Shown here piece by piece: positions 10,351 through 19,362 of a stretch of DNA of 64,000 nucleotides (its first letter is position 1; each line of letters opens with the position of its first letter). A program made the position numbers and the translations under genes. Source of the DNA: Bradyrhizobium arachidis (GTDB lineage: Bacteria; Pseudomonadota; Alphaproteobacteria; Rhizobiales; Xanthobacteraceae); NCBI RefSeq assembly GCF_024758505.1, contig NZ_CP077970.1:806001-870000 (forward strand), read 5' to 3'. The notes beneath the pieces are model-generated. The model was not told where the DNA came from. It was given only the letters and a program-made list of their open reading frames with translations, and ran no database searches.

Positions 10351-10887
10351 TTAACGAGAAAACTCTGTGCGTGCTCGCACCAGCGGATGCCGGAGGAGCG
10401 CGCGTACAATGAGAGGTATGCCGACTGCGAGCGGTATCGCCCAGTACGTGAAATGCGGCAATTCCTTCCAGATCGGCAATTGCTTTCCGTTATCGACGTA
10501 AAAGGCAACAAGCATCAGGATATATGACAGGCCCATTCCTGTGATGTGAAGCCTGATCCAGTCTCTCCATCGCCGCCTGAGCGCTGCGCGTCCGCCCCAA
10601 GCGGAGGCGAATGACATCGCTCCAATCATGAACAGGTGATAGTTGTCGGCCCAGCGCATGAGCGACAGGAAAGTCGCAGACGCGAATAGCGCCAGCAGAC
10701 ACCAGAAATAGATCGTTCCAAGCCTCGAATGACGGCCGCGACGCTTCTCGCTCAACATTGCGAGTGCGCCAACACCAACGCATGCAATCCCGAGCGGGAT
10801 ATGCAATGCGAAAACGACGGTGAGAAAGACAGGATCGGTCGAGGGAATTTCGATGCCCGCGACGATGGTTGTCTCGCCGCCCGTCAT
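10351..10887 (-). CDS. DUF2306-like membrane protein
   Basis: A 178-residue protein with four to five hydrophobic segments, read from the ATG at 10887, which overlaps the MFS stop codon as ATGA. Conserved-looking elements include HIPLG, a basic GRHSRLG loop, WADNYHLF and a HITGMGLSY segment, which resemble the DUF2306 group. No function is established. The overlap places it as the last gene of an arsR-MFS-membrane protein operon. Confidence 0.65.
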   Translation of the reverse strand: MTGGETTIVAGIEIPSTDPVFLTVVFALHIPLGIACVGVGALAMLSEKRRGRHSRLGTIYFWCLLALFASATFLSLMRWADNYHLFMIGAMSFASAWGGRAALRRRWRDWIRLHITGMGLSYILMLVAFYVDNGKQLPIWKELPHFTYWAIPLAVGIPLIVRALLRHPLVRARTEFSR

Positions 10888-12179
10888 GACGTTCGCTCGG
10901 TCGTTGGAGCCGTGACCATCATCGCATCTGCTGCCACCGACGGACCACTGACGACGAAAGCCGCCGTTCCGCAGACGAGGGAAAGTCCGGAGCAGATCGC
11001 CAGTACCGCTGCGTAGCTTCCCGTCCATTCGATGCTTGCCGCGAAGGGAAGGGGCCCCAATGCCGCGCCCGCGACACCGAACACGAACGACGTTCCTCTG
11101 ATTGCGCCAAGATGGTCGCGACCAAAATACTGCGCGTAGCCGGCGGCGTTGATCGCTTGCTGCGAGCCGTATGCGCCGCCCAGGCTCAATGCATAGAGCC
11201 AGCTCACGGCAACGCTGCCACCGAATGCGGGTAGGACGGACGCAAGTGCAAGCATGCCCATCGCCAGCGGAACCAGGCGTCGCGGTTCAAAGCGATCCAC
11301 CAGAATCCCGGTGCCGATCGTGGCGACGGCCTGAACGCCGCCGGTTAGCGCCAGCAGCGTCAGCGCATCGACATAGGCTACTCCGGCGGTCTGCATGATC
11401 GAGAAGTGATTGAGCAGGAGCGCGGTGCCCACCGCATTGGTCAGGAAGCCGGCCGCACACAGCAACCAAAATGCGCCCGTGCGAAGCGCCTGTTGTCGCG
11501 AAAACGACGGCTCAGGCTGCGGCTCTTTCGATGGCCGCGCGAGCCCGGCGTCCGGGCTGAGACCAAATTTTTCCGGGCGATCCCGGAAGAGAAGAGCGGC
11601 GACCGGCAGAATGGTCAGTGCGACGCTTCCGGCAAGCGCAAGATAGGCGCCTCTCCAACCGAATTGCGAAATGAGAAAGTCGTTTCCTTGCGGAAACACC
11701 ATTGATCCGGCCGCGAGCCCGAGACTGGCGGCCGCTGCCGCAATTCCGCGCCGTCGCACAAACCACAGATTGACGACCTGCTGGCTGACGAGACTGAGGC
11801 CGCCGATGGCAGCGCCACGCAGGAAGGCAAAGCCCATCAGCAGCGTGAGCGCGGACTGAACGCACGCCATGAACGCGCAGGCCAAGGCAAGTCCCAGGGC
11901 GATGATGGTGGCGGTCGGCCGCGGTCCAAGCCGGTCGATCCAGCGGCCGATCGCTGGTGCCGGGAGGATTCCTGCGAGCGTGCCGGCTGCATAGGCGATC
12001 GAGGCCGAGGTGCGCGAGATGCCGAGTTCGCTGGTGATCGGATCGAAGAAGACGGAGACGCCCGCCGTCTGGCCGGGCAGCGTCATGAAGGAGCCGAAAG
12101 TGCCGGCCCCCAATATGATCCAGCCGTAGTGAATGGTCGGCAATTTTGAGCGAGCCGGCTGCGGTAATTCAGCCCGCAT
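10884..12179 (-). CDS. MFS transporter, ArsR-linked
   Basis: Major facilitator of 431 residues with twelve expected hydrophobic segments; the motif GRWIDRLGPRP after the second segment is the MFS motif A region. It begins at the ATG at 12179, overlapping the end of the arsR gene by 11 bp, and overlaps the next gene by 4 bp, so the three form a tight operon. Overall it resembles oxalate/formate-antiporter-type or monocarboxylate MFS proteins. Control by an ArsR repressor suggests export of a toxic metalloid or organometal, but the substrate is not known. Confidence 0.85.
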   Translation of the reverse strand: MRAELPQPARSKLPTIHYGWIILGAGTFGSFMTLPGQTAGVSVFFDPITSELGISRTSASIAYAAGTLAGILPAPAIGRWIDRLGPRPTATIIALGLALACAFMACVQSALTLLMGFAFLRGAAIGGLSLVSQQVVNLWFVRRRGIAAAAASLGLAAGSMVFPQGNDFLISQFGWRGAYLALAGSVALTILPVAALLFRDRPEKFGLSPDAGLARPSKEPQPEPSFSRQQALRTGAFWLLCAAGFLTNAVGTALLLNHFSIMQTAGVAYVDALTLLALTGGVQAVATIGTGILVDRFEPRRLVPLAMGMLALASVLPAFGGSVAVSWLYALSLGGAYGSQQAINAAGYAQYFGRDHLGAIRGTSFVFGVAGAALGPLPFAASIEWTGSYAAVLAICSGLSLVCGTAAFVVSGPSVAADAMMVTAPTTERTS

Positions 12180-12495
12180 GGCGCGCGGCCTCTGCCGGCA
12201 CGTCGTCTTCAAACCCCTCGCAACAATGCTCGCGCAAGAAGCCAATGACTGAATCGATCTGATGGTATTGCGCGCGGCAAATCACCTGCCGCCCGATCTT
12301 TTCCTGCGCGACGAGACCGGCGCCGACCAGGCCCCGCAGATGAAAAGCCAAAGTCGAAGCCGCCAGATCGAGCCGGGTTTGTATCTCGCTGATGTTGAGA
12401 CCAGGAGGACCGGCGCGAACGAGCAGGCGATAGATGTCCAGGCGAGTGAGGTTGCCGAGTTCGGCGAGGCAGCGTGCGGCGAGCTCACGGTCCAT
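12169..12495 (-). CDS. ArsR/SmtB-family repressor with C-terminal CC pair
   Basis: Winged-helix regulator of 108 residues. The recognition helix lies around LDLAASTLAFHLRGL (residues 42-56). The usual ArsR alpha-3 ECVCDL metal site is absent, but EHCC places adjacent Cys at residues 91-92, where Acidithiobacillus ArsR uses a C-terminal Cys pair to bind As(III). Sensing of arsenite or a related thiophile is therefore plausible (inference). It is the first gene of its operon and likely autoregulates. A short ACCGGT-centred palindrome at 12537-12542 in its upstream region is a possible operator. Confidence 0.85.
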   Translation of the reverse strand: MDRELAARCLAELGNLTRLDIYRLLVRAGPPGLNISEIQTRLDLAASTLAFHLRGLVGAGLVAQEKIGRQVICRAQYHQIDSVIGFLREHCCEGFEDDVPAEAARHAG

Positions 12496-12673
12496 GGTTC
12501 TTCTTATCGCCTGGGCTCCGAAATCACAACCATAATACCGGTTTTATAGTTATTTTAACGCGTCATCGAGGCGAGATGTCGATCACTCGCGTGCGGCCCC
12601 CTTAAGCGGCTCGTTTTCCCCAGAGCAGGACTCTGGCTGAACATTAAATTAAAACGATTTCAAAGGCTTAACT

Positions 12674-12691
12674 CTGTCATCCAGCCGTCAC
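12674..12691 (+). promoter_or_regulatory. PHO box upstream of pstS
   Basis: CTGTCAT (12674-12680), four bases, then CCGTCAC (12685-12691). This matches the alphaproteobacterial PhoB site of two 7-bp direct repeats separated by 4 bp. It lies about 98 bp before the pstS start, as expected for PhoB activation of the pst operon. The wider 293-bp intergenic region also holds the divergent arsR promoter. Confidence 0.85.
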
Positions 12692-12788
12692 GAAACCTTC
12701 GTAAAAGCACTATCGACCGCTCCTAAAGGGGCGGCGCGGGAGCGCGATCGGGCGCTAGTGGCGCTTCGCTCCCTGTATGGAGACCAGC

Positions 12789-13799
12789 ATGAATTTCATC
12801 AAAACTGTCGTCGCTGCTGGCCTGGTGGCCGCATCGACGTCGGCCTTCGCTGCCGACATCACCGGTGCGGGCGCCACCTTCCCGTTCCCGATCTATTCGA
12901 AGTGGGCTGACGCCTACAAGAAGGAGACCGGCAACGGTCTGAACTACCAGTCGATTGGTTCGGGCGGCGGCATCAAGCAGATCCAGGCCAAGACCGTCAC
13001 CTTCGGTGCAACCGACGCGCCGCTCAAGGCCGAGCAACTCGACAAGGACGGCCTCGCGCAGTGGCCGATGGTCATGGGCGCCATCGTTCCCGTGGTCAAC
13101 CTCGAGGGCGTGAAGCCGGGCGAGCTGGTGTTCGACGGCGAGACGCTCGCCGGCGTCTATCTCGGCAAGATCACCAAGTGGGACGACGCCGCGATCAAGA
13201 AGCTCAATCCGAACGTGAAGCTGCCCTCCGAGGCGATCACGGTCGTGCGCCGCTCCGACGGTTCGGGTACCACCTTCAACTTCACCAACTATCTCTCCAA
13301 GGCCAGCGCGGACTGGAAGAGCAAGGTCGGCGAGGGTACGGCCGTCGAGTGGCCGGTCGGCGTCGGCGCCAAGGGCAATGAAGGCGTCTCCGGCAACATC
13401 AGCCAGACCAAGAACTCGATCGGCTATGTCGAATATGCCTACGCCAAGCAGAACAAGCTGACCTACGCGGGTCTCGTCAACAAGGCCGGCAAGCCGGTGC
13501 AGCCGACGGTCGAGGCGTTCCAGGCGGCCGCGTCCAACGCCGACTGGTCCAAGGCCCCCGGCTACTACGTGATCCTGACCGACCAGCCCGGCGAGAAGTC
13601 CTGGCCGATCACGGCCGCGACCTTCATCCTGATGCACAAGGATGCGACCGACAAGGCAGCCTCCCAGGAAGCCATCAAGTTCTTCCGCTGGGCGTTCAAG
13701 AACGGCGACAAGATGGCCGAGGATCTCGACTACATCCCGATGCCCGACAGCGTCGTGCAGCAGATCGAGAAGACCTGGGCTGCCGAGATCAAGAGCTGA
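12789..13799 (+). CDS. pstS: Phosphate ABC transporter substrate-binding protein
   Basis: Periplasmic phosphate-binding protein of 336 residues that delivers phosphate to PstCA. The start at 12789 is preferred over 12777 because GGAG lies just before it and it yields a clean signal peptide ending in SAFA-AD. Mature protein begins with [11 protein letters not shown], and RRSDGSGTT forms the phosphate pocket typical of PstS. First gene of pstSCAB-phoU-phoB, behind a PHO box. Two strong hairpins separate it from pstC, which probably raises PstS levels relative to the membrane components. Confidence 0.95.
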   Translation: MNFIKTVVAAGLVAASTSAFAADITGAGATFPFPIYSKWADAYKKETGNGLNYQSIGSGGGIKQIQAKTVTFGATDAPLKAEQLDKDGLAQWPMVMGAIVPVVNLEGVKPGELVFDGETLAGVYLGKITKWDDAAIKKLNPNVKLPSEAITVVRRSDGSGTTFNFTNYLSKASADWKSKVGEGTAVEWPVGVGAKGNEGVSGNISQTKNSIGYVEYAYAKQNKLTYAGLVNKAGKPVQPTVEAFQAAASNADWSKAPGYYVILTDQPGEKSWPITAATFILMHKDATDKAASQEAIKFFRWAFKNGDKMAEDLDYIPMPDSVVQQIEKTWAAEIKS

Positions 13800-13810
13800 G
13801 CATGTCTAGG

Positions 13811-13887
13811 GCTCGCGCCCCGGTGAGCCAGGGCGCGAGCATCTTCGCCAGATACGGAATCCGTAACGTCTCGACTTACGGGTTCCG
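13811..13887 (+). promoter_or_regulatory. Two stem-loops between pstS and pstC
   Basis: GCTCGCGCCC (13811-13820) pairs perfectly with GGGCGCGAGC (13831-13840). A second stem pairs CGGAATCCGTAA (13855-13866) with TTACGGGTTCCG (13876-13887) with one mismatch. Neither is followed by a U run, so they look like mRNA-stabilising or processing elements rather than full terminators. Confidence 0.65.
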
Positions 13888-13989
13888 GCCTGCGCCTGGG
13901 GGCGCTCCCGAACGATGCGGGTCAAATCGTCGACAAGACCGCCCTCATCGGCGGCGTGCAGATGATGTAAAGTACCAGAGGGGATCGGC

Positions 13990-14988
13990 GTGGCAGAAAT
14001 GGCCGTTCAGAGCGACGTGATTGATGACGCCGGACCGTATGATCGCGCCAAGGCGTTGAGCGCCTTCAAGCTCGGCGACGTCACCTTCTACTGGATCACG
14101 CGGCTGAGCGCGATCTCCGTGCTGCTGATCCTCGGCGGCATCATCCTGTCGTTGATCGTCGGTGCCTTCCCGGCGATCAGGGAATACGGCCTGTCCTTCC
14201 TGTGGACGCAGCGCTGGGCGCCGTCGGCCGATCCGCCGGTCCTCGGCGCGCTCGGGCCGATGTACGGCACGCTGGTCACGTCCTTCATCGCGATGCTGAT
14301 CGCCATTCCGGTCGGTCTTGGCATTGCGATCTTCCTCACTGAACTCTGCCCGCAATGGGCGCGCCGCCCGATCGGCATGGCCGTCGAGCTGCTCGCCGGC
14401 ATTCCCTCGATCATCTACGGCATGTGGGGCTTCTTCGTGCTGGGGCCGTTCCTGGCCAATACCTTCCAGCCCTTCATGATCAAGGTTTTCGATGGCGTTC
14501 CCGTGCTGGGCGCGATCTTCGCCGGCCCGCCGTCCTATCTCAGCCTGTTCAACGCGGCCCTCATCCTCGCGATCATGGTGCTGCCCTTCATCACCTCGAT
14601 CTCGGTCGACGTGTTCAAGACCGTCCCGCCGGTGCTGAAGGAAGCCGCCTACGGCGTCGGCTGCACCACCTGGGAAGTCGTGCGCAGCGTGGTGATCCCC
14701 TACACGCGGGTCGGTATCATCGGCGGCGTCATGTTGGCGCTCGGGCGCGCGCTCGGCGAGACCATGGCGGTGACCTTCATCATCGGCAACTCCTTCCGTA
14801 TCCAGTCGTCGATCTTCGCGCCGGGCACCACCATCTCGGCGGCGATCGCGAGCGAGTTCGCCGAAAGCGACGGCCTGCACCAGTCCGGCCTGATCCTGCT
14901 CGGCCTCTTGCTGTTCGTCCTGACGTTCTTCGTGCTCGCGGCCGCCCGGCTGATGCTGCTGCGGCTCGAAAAGAAGGCGGGGAAGTAA
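13990..14988 (+). CDS. pstC: Phosphate ABC transporter permease PstC
   Basis: Inner-membrane permease of 332 residues with six hydrophobic segments. The ABC-permease coupling loop reads [14 protein letters not shown], with [10 protein letters not shown] following, both typical of PstC. Starts are possible at GTG 13990 or ATG 13999; AGAGGGG precedes the first. It forms the translocation channel with PstA, encoded immediately downstream. Confidence 0.94.
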   Translation: MAEMAVQSDVIDDAGPYDRAKALSAFKLGDVTFYWITRLSAISVLLILGGIILSLIVGAFPAIREYGLSFLWTQRWAPSADPPVLGALGPMYGTLVTSFIAMLIAIPVGLGIAIFLTELCPQWARRPIGMAVELLAGIPSIIYGMWGFFVLGPFLANTFQPFMIKVFDGVPVLGAIFAGPPSYLSLFNAALILAIMVLPFITSISVDVFKTVPPVLKEAAYGVGCTTWEVVRSVVIPYTRVGIIGGVMLALGRALGETMAVTFIIGNSFRIQSSIFAPGTTISAAIASEFAESDGLHQSGLILLGLLLFVLTFFVLAAARLMLLRLEKKAGK

Positions 14989-14992
14989 CGCC

Positions 14993-15838
14993 ATGAACCC
15001 GATCTATTCACGCCGTCGCCGCAAGGACATCGTGATCCGCGCGCTCTGCTTCGGCGCCGCCGCCTTCGGCGTCACCTGGCTCGCGCTGATCCTGTTCACG
15101 CTGCTCTACAACGGCCTTGCCGGCCTCAATCTCCAGGTCTTCGTCGCGGACACTCCGCCTCCAGGCTCGAACGAGGGCGGCCTGCGCAACGCGATCATCG
15201 GCTCGATCATCATGACCGTGATCGGCGTCGGCGTCGGCGCGCCGCTCGGCCTGTTCGCCGGCACCTATCTCGCCGAGTACGGCCGCAACGACAAGCTGAC
15301 CTCGGTAATCCGCTTCATCAACGACATCCTGCTCTCGGCGCCCTCGATCATCATCGGCCTGTTCATCTATGGCGCGGTGGTGGTGCCGATGCGGGGCTTC
15401 TCCGCGATCGCGGGCGCGCTCGCGCTGGCCGTCATCGTGATCCCGGTCGTGGTGCGCACGACGGAGGACATGCTGCTGCTGGTGCCGAACCCGCTGCGCG
15501 AAGCGGCCTCCGCGCTCGGCCTGCCGCGTTCGCTCGTGATCAAGCGGATCGCCTATCGCGCCGCGCGCTCCGGCCTCATCACCGGCGTGCTGCTCGCGAC
15601 CGCCCGCGTCGCCGGTGAAACCGCGCCGCTGCTCTTCACCGCGCTGTCGAACCAGTTCTTCAGCCTGAGCCTGAACAAGACGATGGCGAACCTGCCGGTG
15701 ACCATCAACAATTTCGTGCAGAGCCCCTACGAGTACTGGAAGCAACTGGCCTGGAGCGGGGCGCTTCTGATCACACTGACCGTGCTTGCCCTGAACATTG
15801 GCGCGCGCATTCTTGGCGCCGAGAGGACTGCAAAATGA
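14993..15838 (+). CDS. pstA: Phosphate ABC transporter permease PstA
   Basis: The second channel subunit, 281 residues with six hydrophobic segments, a coupling loop [15 protein letters not shown] and the downstream [13 protein letters not shown] block characteristic of PstA. It starts 5 bp after pstC and its final codons overlap the pstB start (ATGA), indicating translational coupling with the ATPase subunit. Confidence 0.94.
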   Translation: MNPIYSRRRRKDIVIRALCFGAAAFGVTWLALILFTLLYNGLAGLNLQVFVADTPPPGSNEGGLRNAIIGSIIMTVIGVGVGAPLGLFAGTYLAEYGRNDKLTSVIRFINDILLSAPSIIIGLFIYGAVVVPMRGFSAIAGALALAVIVIPVVVRTTEDMLLLVPNPLREAASALGLPRSLVIKRIAYRAARSGLITGVLLATARVAGETAPLLFTALSNQFFSLSLNKTMANLPVTINNFVQSPYEYWKQLAWSGALLITLTVLALNIGARILGAERTAK

Positions 15839-16659
15839 CCGAGCTTTCCGTTTCCGTGAGTTCCGCCGCTGCCGGCCATCTGGCGTCGCAATCTCTGCCC
15901 GAAGCCCCGGCCAAGGTGACGGCGCGCAACCTCAACTTCTATTACGGCGAGCACCACGCGCTGAAGAACATCAACCTGTCGCTCGGCACCAACCGCGTCA
16001 CGGCGTTTATCGGCCCGTCGGGCTGCGGCAAGTCCACCCTGCTGCGCATCTTCAACCGGATGTACGATCTCTATCCGGGCCAGCGCGCCACCGGCCAGTT
16101 GATGCTCGACCAGACCAACATCCTCGACCCCAAGCTCGACCTCAATCTGCTGCGGGCGCGGGTCGGCATGGTGTTCCAGAAGCCGACGCCGTTCCCGATG
16201 ACGATCTACGAGAACATCGCCTTCGGCATCCGCCTCTATGAGAAGATCTCGAAGTCCGAGATGGACGACCGCGTCGAGAAGGCGCTGCGCGGCGGTGCGC
16301 TGTGGAACGAGGTCAAGGACAAGCTCAACGCCTCGGGCCTCTCGCTCTCCGGCGGCCAGCAGCAGCGCCTCTGCATCGCGCGCACCGTGGCGGTGCGGCC
16401 CGAAGTGATCCTGTTCGACGAGCCGTGCTCGGCGCTCGACCCGATCTCGACCGCCAAGGTGGAAGAGCTGATCCAGGAGCTGTCCGAGAACTACACTATC
16501 GCGATCGTCACCCACAACATGCAGCAGGCGGCCCGCGTCTCCGACAAGACCGCCTTCATGTATCTCGGCGAGCTGATCGAGTTCGACGACACCAGCAAGA
16601 TATTCACGTCGCCGAGCGACCGGCGCACCCAGGACTACATCACCGGCCGCTTCGGTTGA
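15835..16659 (+). CDS. pstB: Phosphate ABC transporter ATP-binding protein
   Basis: ATPase of 274 residues. Walker A is GPSGCGKS (60-67), the signature is LSGGQQQR, and Walker B with its catalytic Glu is VILFDEP. The [10 protein letters not shown] stretch after Walker A is typical of PstB. It energises import through PstCA and takes part with PhoU in silencing PhoR when phosphate is plentiful. Confidence 0.95.
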   Translation: MTELSVSVSSAAAGHLASQSLPEAPAKVTARNLNFYYGEHHALKNINLSLGTNRVTAFIGPSGCGKSTLLRIFNRMYDLYPGQRATGQLMLDQTNILDPKLDLNLLRARVGMVFQKPTPFPMTIYENIAFGIRLYEKISKSEMDDRVEKALRGGALWNEVKDKLNASGLSLSGGQQQRLCIARTVAVRPEVILFDEPCSALDPISTAKVEELIQELSENYTIAIVTHNMQQAARVSDKTAFMYLGELIEFDDTSKIFTSPSDRRTQDYITGRFG

Positions 16660-16670
16660 GGAGACACGAC

Positions 16671-17387
16671 ATGGGTTCTGAACATACCGCAAAAGCCTTC
16701 GACACCGACCTCCAGGAGCTCACCCGGCTGGTGTCGGAAATGGGCGGCCTCGCCGAGCGCATGATCGTCGATTCCGTCGACGCGCTGATCCGCCGCGACG
16801 TCGCGCTCGGCCAGCGCGTGGTGGCTTCCGACACCGAGATCGATGCGCTCCAGAAGCGCATCGAGGAGCGCTCCGTGCTCACCATCGCCCGCCGCCAGCC
16901 GATGGCGGTGGATCTGCGCGAGATCGTCGGCGCCATGCGCGTTGCGACCGACCTCGAGCGCATCGGCGATCTCGCCAAGAACATGGGCAAGCGCGTGGCC
17001 GCGCTGGAAACCGACTTCCATCCGCTAAAGCTGTTCCGCGGGCTGGAACACATGACCGACCTGGTGCAGCAGCAGGTCAAGTCGGTGCTGGACGCCTATG
17101 CCGCGCATGATCTGCCGGCGGCGATGGCGGTGTGGAAAGGCGACGAGGAGGTCGACGCGATCTGCACCTCGCTGTTCCGCGAGCTCCTCACCTACATGAT
17201 GGAGGATCCGCGCAACATCTCGTTCTGCATCCACCTGATGTTCTGCGCCAAGAACATCGAGCGGATCGGCGACCACGCGACCAACATCGCCGAGACCGTC
17301 TTCTACATGATCGAAGGCCAGGCCATCGCGGACAAGCGTCCGAAGGGCGACATGACGACCTTCGCCACGACCGTGCCGAACAATTAA
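16671..17387 (+). CDS. phoU: Phosphate signalling complex protein PhoU
   Basis: All-helical regulator of 238 residues starting at ATG 16671 after GAGGAGA; the frame is open further upstream inside pstB, but that part is not PhoU-like. Two copies of the PhoU repeat are visible, each with a metal-binding E/DxxxD block: DLERIGDLAKNM and KNIERIGDHATNIAE. It connects the Pst transporter to PhoR and keeps the kinase in its phosphatase state under high phosphate. Confidence 0.95.
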   Translation: MGSEHTAKAFDTDLQELTRLVSEMGGLAERMIVDSVDALIRRDVALGQRVVASDTEIDALQKRIEERSVLTIARRQPMAVDLREIVGAMRVATDLERIGDLAKNMGKRVAALETDFHPLKLFRGLEHMTDLVQQQVKSVLDAYAAHDLPAAMAVWKGDEEVDAICTSLFRELLTYMMEDPRNISFCIHLMFCAKNIERIGDHATNIAETVFYMIEGQAIADKRPKGDMTTFATTVPNN

Positions 17388-17401
17388 GGAGCGACGACCC
17401 C

Positions 17402-18109
17402 ATGGGCGCACGCATTATGGTGGTTGAGGACGAGGAAGCGCTGACCGAGCTTCTCCGCTACAACCTCGAAGGCGATGGCTATGACGTCGAGACGGTGATG
17501 CGCGGCGACGACGCCGACACCCGTCTCAAGGAGCACATTCCCGATCTGATCGTGCTCGACTGGATGCTGCCGGGGCTATCCGGCATCGAACTGTGCCGGC
17601 GGCTTCGCACCCGGTCCGAGACCAAGCAACTGCCGATCATCATGCTCACCGCCCGCGGCGAGGAGAGCGAGCGGGTGCGGGGTCTTGCGACCGGCGCCGA
17701 CGATTACATCGTCAAGCCGTTCTCGGTGCCCGAGTTGTTGGCCCGCGTGAAAGGCCTGTTGCGCCGCGCGAGCCCCGAGCGGCTTGCCACCGTGCTCGCC
17801 TATGGCGACATCGAGCTCGATCGCGACAAGCGCCGCGTCGCGCGCTCGGGCCGTCCGATCGATCTCGGTCCGACCGAATATCGCCTGCTGGAGTTCTTCC
17901 TGGAGCATCCGGGGCGGGTGTTCTCGCGCGAGCAGCTGCTCGACAGCGTCTGGGGCCGCGACATCTATATCGACGAGCGCACCGTCGACGTCCATATCGG
18001 CCGCCTGCGCAAGCTGCTCAATCTCGGCCGCGAGCAGGATCCGATCCGCACCGTGCGCGGTGCCGGCTACGCGCTGGACGATCGCTTTGCCAAGGCTGAG
18101 CAGACGTAA
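17402..18109 (+). CDS. phoB: Phosphate regulon response regulator
   Basis: OmpR/PhoB-type regulator of 235 residues. The receiver domain holds the acidic pair in VVEDEEAL, the phosphorylated Asp in LIVLDWMLPG (about residue 53) and the conserved Lys in IVKPFS. The C-terminal winged helix carries LGPTEYRLLEFF and RTVDVHIGRLRKLL. Phosphorylated by PhoR, it binds the PHO box before pstS. It closes the operon and is followed by a large dispersed repeat. Confidence 0.95.
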   Translation: MGARIMVVEDEEALTELLRYNLEGDGYDVETVMRGDDADTRLKEHIPDLIVLDWMLPGLSGIELCRRLRTRSETKQLPIIMLTARGEESERVRGLATGADDYIVKPFSVPELLARVKGLLRRASPERLATVLAYGDIELDRDKRRVARSGRPIDLGPTEYRLLEFFLEHPGRVFSREQLLDSVWGRDIYIDERTVDVHIGRLRKLLNLGREQDPIRTVRGAGYALDDRFAKAEQT

Positions 18110-18137
18110 GGCTAAGCTGCGCCAGCAAATACAGTCG

Positions 18138-18322
18138 TCGTCCCGGACAAGCGCAGCTCAGGCAACGCGCAGCGTTGCTTGAGCGAAGCGCCGATCCGGG
18201 ACCCATAACCACAGGAAGTGATTGTTGCGCGAAGGCGGTAACCCCGAGTCCCCGTAACCACATCAGGCGGTGGCTATGGGTCCCGGATCTGCGCGCGCTT
18301 GAGGCGCGCTTGTCCGGGACGA
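18138..18322. repeat. Nested inverted repeat, family A copy 1
   Basis: Outer arms: TCGTCCCGGACAAGCGC at 18138-18154 and its exact complement at 18306-18322. Inner arms: GATCCGGGACCCATA near 18193 and TATGGGTCCCGGATC near 18274. The same nested arms recur at 21539-21695. It sits between convergent phoB and gcrA. Confidence 0.85.
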
Positions 18323-18379
18323 CATCGAGTTGGTTGAGGCGCCTTCGCGTGACCGCGGGCGCCTTGATAGCGAGCAAAC

Positions 18380-18892
18380 TCAGCGCGGGCCGGGCTTGGC
18401 TGGCGCGCGCCTGCGGTCCGCCGCCGGCTGATACGCCACCCGCGAGTGCTGCGCGCAGTAGGGCAGGCCCGAAAGCGCCTTGCCGCCGCAGAAGAAGAAA
18501 TCCGGGCTCGAGGGATCGCCGACCGGCCAATGGCAGGTCGCCTCGTTCAACTCGAGCAGCGACAGGCGCTGGCTCATCGGCACCACATTGTCATAGGTGA
18601 CCGGGTCGGGCTCGACCTCGACCTCGAAGGCCTGGGCGAGCGCGGTGTTGCCGCGCGCGATCGGGCGGCTCACCCGCATCATGTGCTGCGCGGGGCGTGC
18701 CTTGCGCGGACGGGGCGCAGCCGAGGAGGGGCTCTTGGCGCGGCCGGACAGGCCGAGCCGGTGTACCTTGCCGATCACGGCGTTGCGGGTCACGTTGCCG
18801 AGCTCGGCGGCGATCTGGCTAGCCGAAAGCCCGGCTTCCCAGAGCTTCTTCAACTGCTCGACGCGATCGTCGGACCAGGTCAAAACGGTCAT
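18380..18892 (-). CDS. gcrA: GcrA cell-cycle regulator
   Basis: Alphaproteobacterial regulator of 170 residues that works with sigma-70 RNA polymerase at promoters carrying CcrM-methylated GANTC sites. The start at 18892 gives the conserved N-terminus MTVLTWSDDRVEQLKKLW, and the helix-turn-helix region contains SASQIAAELG and RNAVIGKVHRLGL. The C-terminal part ends with the conserved CHWPVGDP, FCG and YCAQHSRVAYQP blocks. Codons upstream of 18892 are possible but lack family similarity. Confidence 0.95.
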   Translation of the reverse strand: MTVLTWSDDRVEQLKKLWEAGLSASQIAAELGNVTRNAVIGKVHRLGLSGRAKSPSSAAPRPRKARPAQHMMRVSRPIARGNTALAQAFEVEVEPDPVTYDNVVPMSQRLSLLELNEATCHWPVGDPSSPDFFFCGGKALSGLPYCAQHSRVAYQPAADRRRAPAKPGPR

Positions 18893-19362
18893 ATCACCCT
18901 TTCCTTCGCCTCGCGCCGGCCAGTTCTCGGGGCCACGCGGCGATGCCAAGCTTCAAAAAACCCGTGCTGTCAGAATCCCTTAAGGCTCGCCGGACACGGA
19001 AAGTGCGCCCGAACGTGTACGCCGGTTACTAGAGGACTAAGGGATCAGAACCGCTGCACGAGATGTCGTATCTGACGAGCCAAACGCTACAATATGGCGT
19101 GACTCCCGCGCAAGAGTCCGCGGTCCCGCTTCCACATGTTCCGTGGCCCGAACACCGCAAAATCGTCACCGCAAGACTACGGGTGACGCGATTTGCGGGC
19201 CCTCCGGCCGGCATTGACACGGGTTTCTCCAAGCATAAGATAGTGACACGTGCCGCCCTTAAAAGGCGGCACGTTTCGTTTTCCGGGCAGGTTGATGATG
19301 CGCTGCGCCATTTGCGCATCGGGACCTGCCCCCGACATTCAAGTGATCGCCAAGAGATTGTC
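18893..19362. promoter_or_regulatory. Divergent gcrA / argD control region
   Basis: A 470-bp region. A TTGACA (19214-19219), 16-bp spacer, TAAGAT (19236-19241) combination resembles a sigma-70 promoter reading toward argD. Directly after it, CGTGCCGCC (19249-19257) pairs with GGCGGCACG (19265-19273), followed by TTTCGTTTT. A GAATC site (GANTC class) lies in the gcrA upstream part. A frame open across this region toward argD shows no family similarity and is not called. Confidence 0.5.

Noticed and set aside
19063..19362. N-terminal extension of argD
   Set aside because: The extra 100 codons cross a promoter-like sequence and a terminator-like stem and have no similarity to ArgD.
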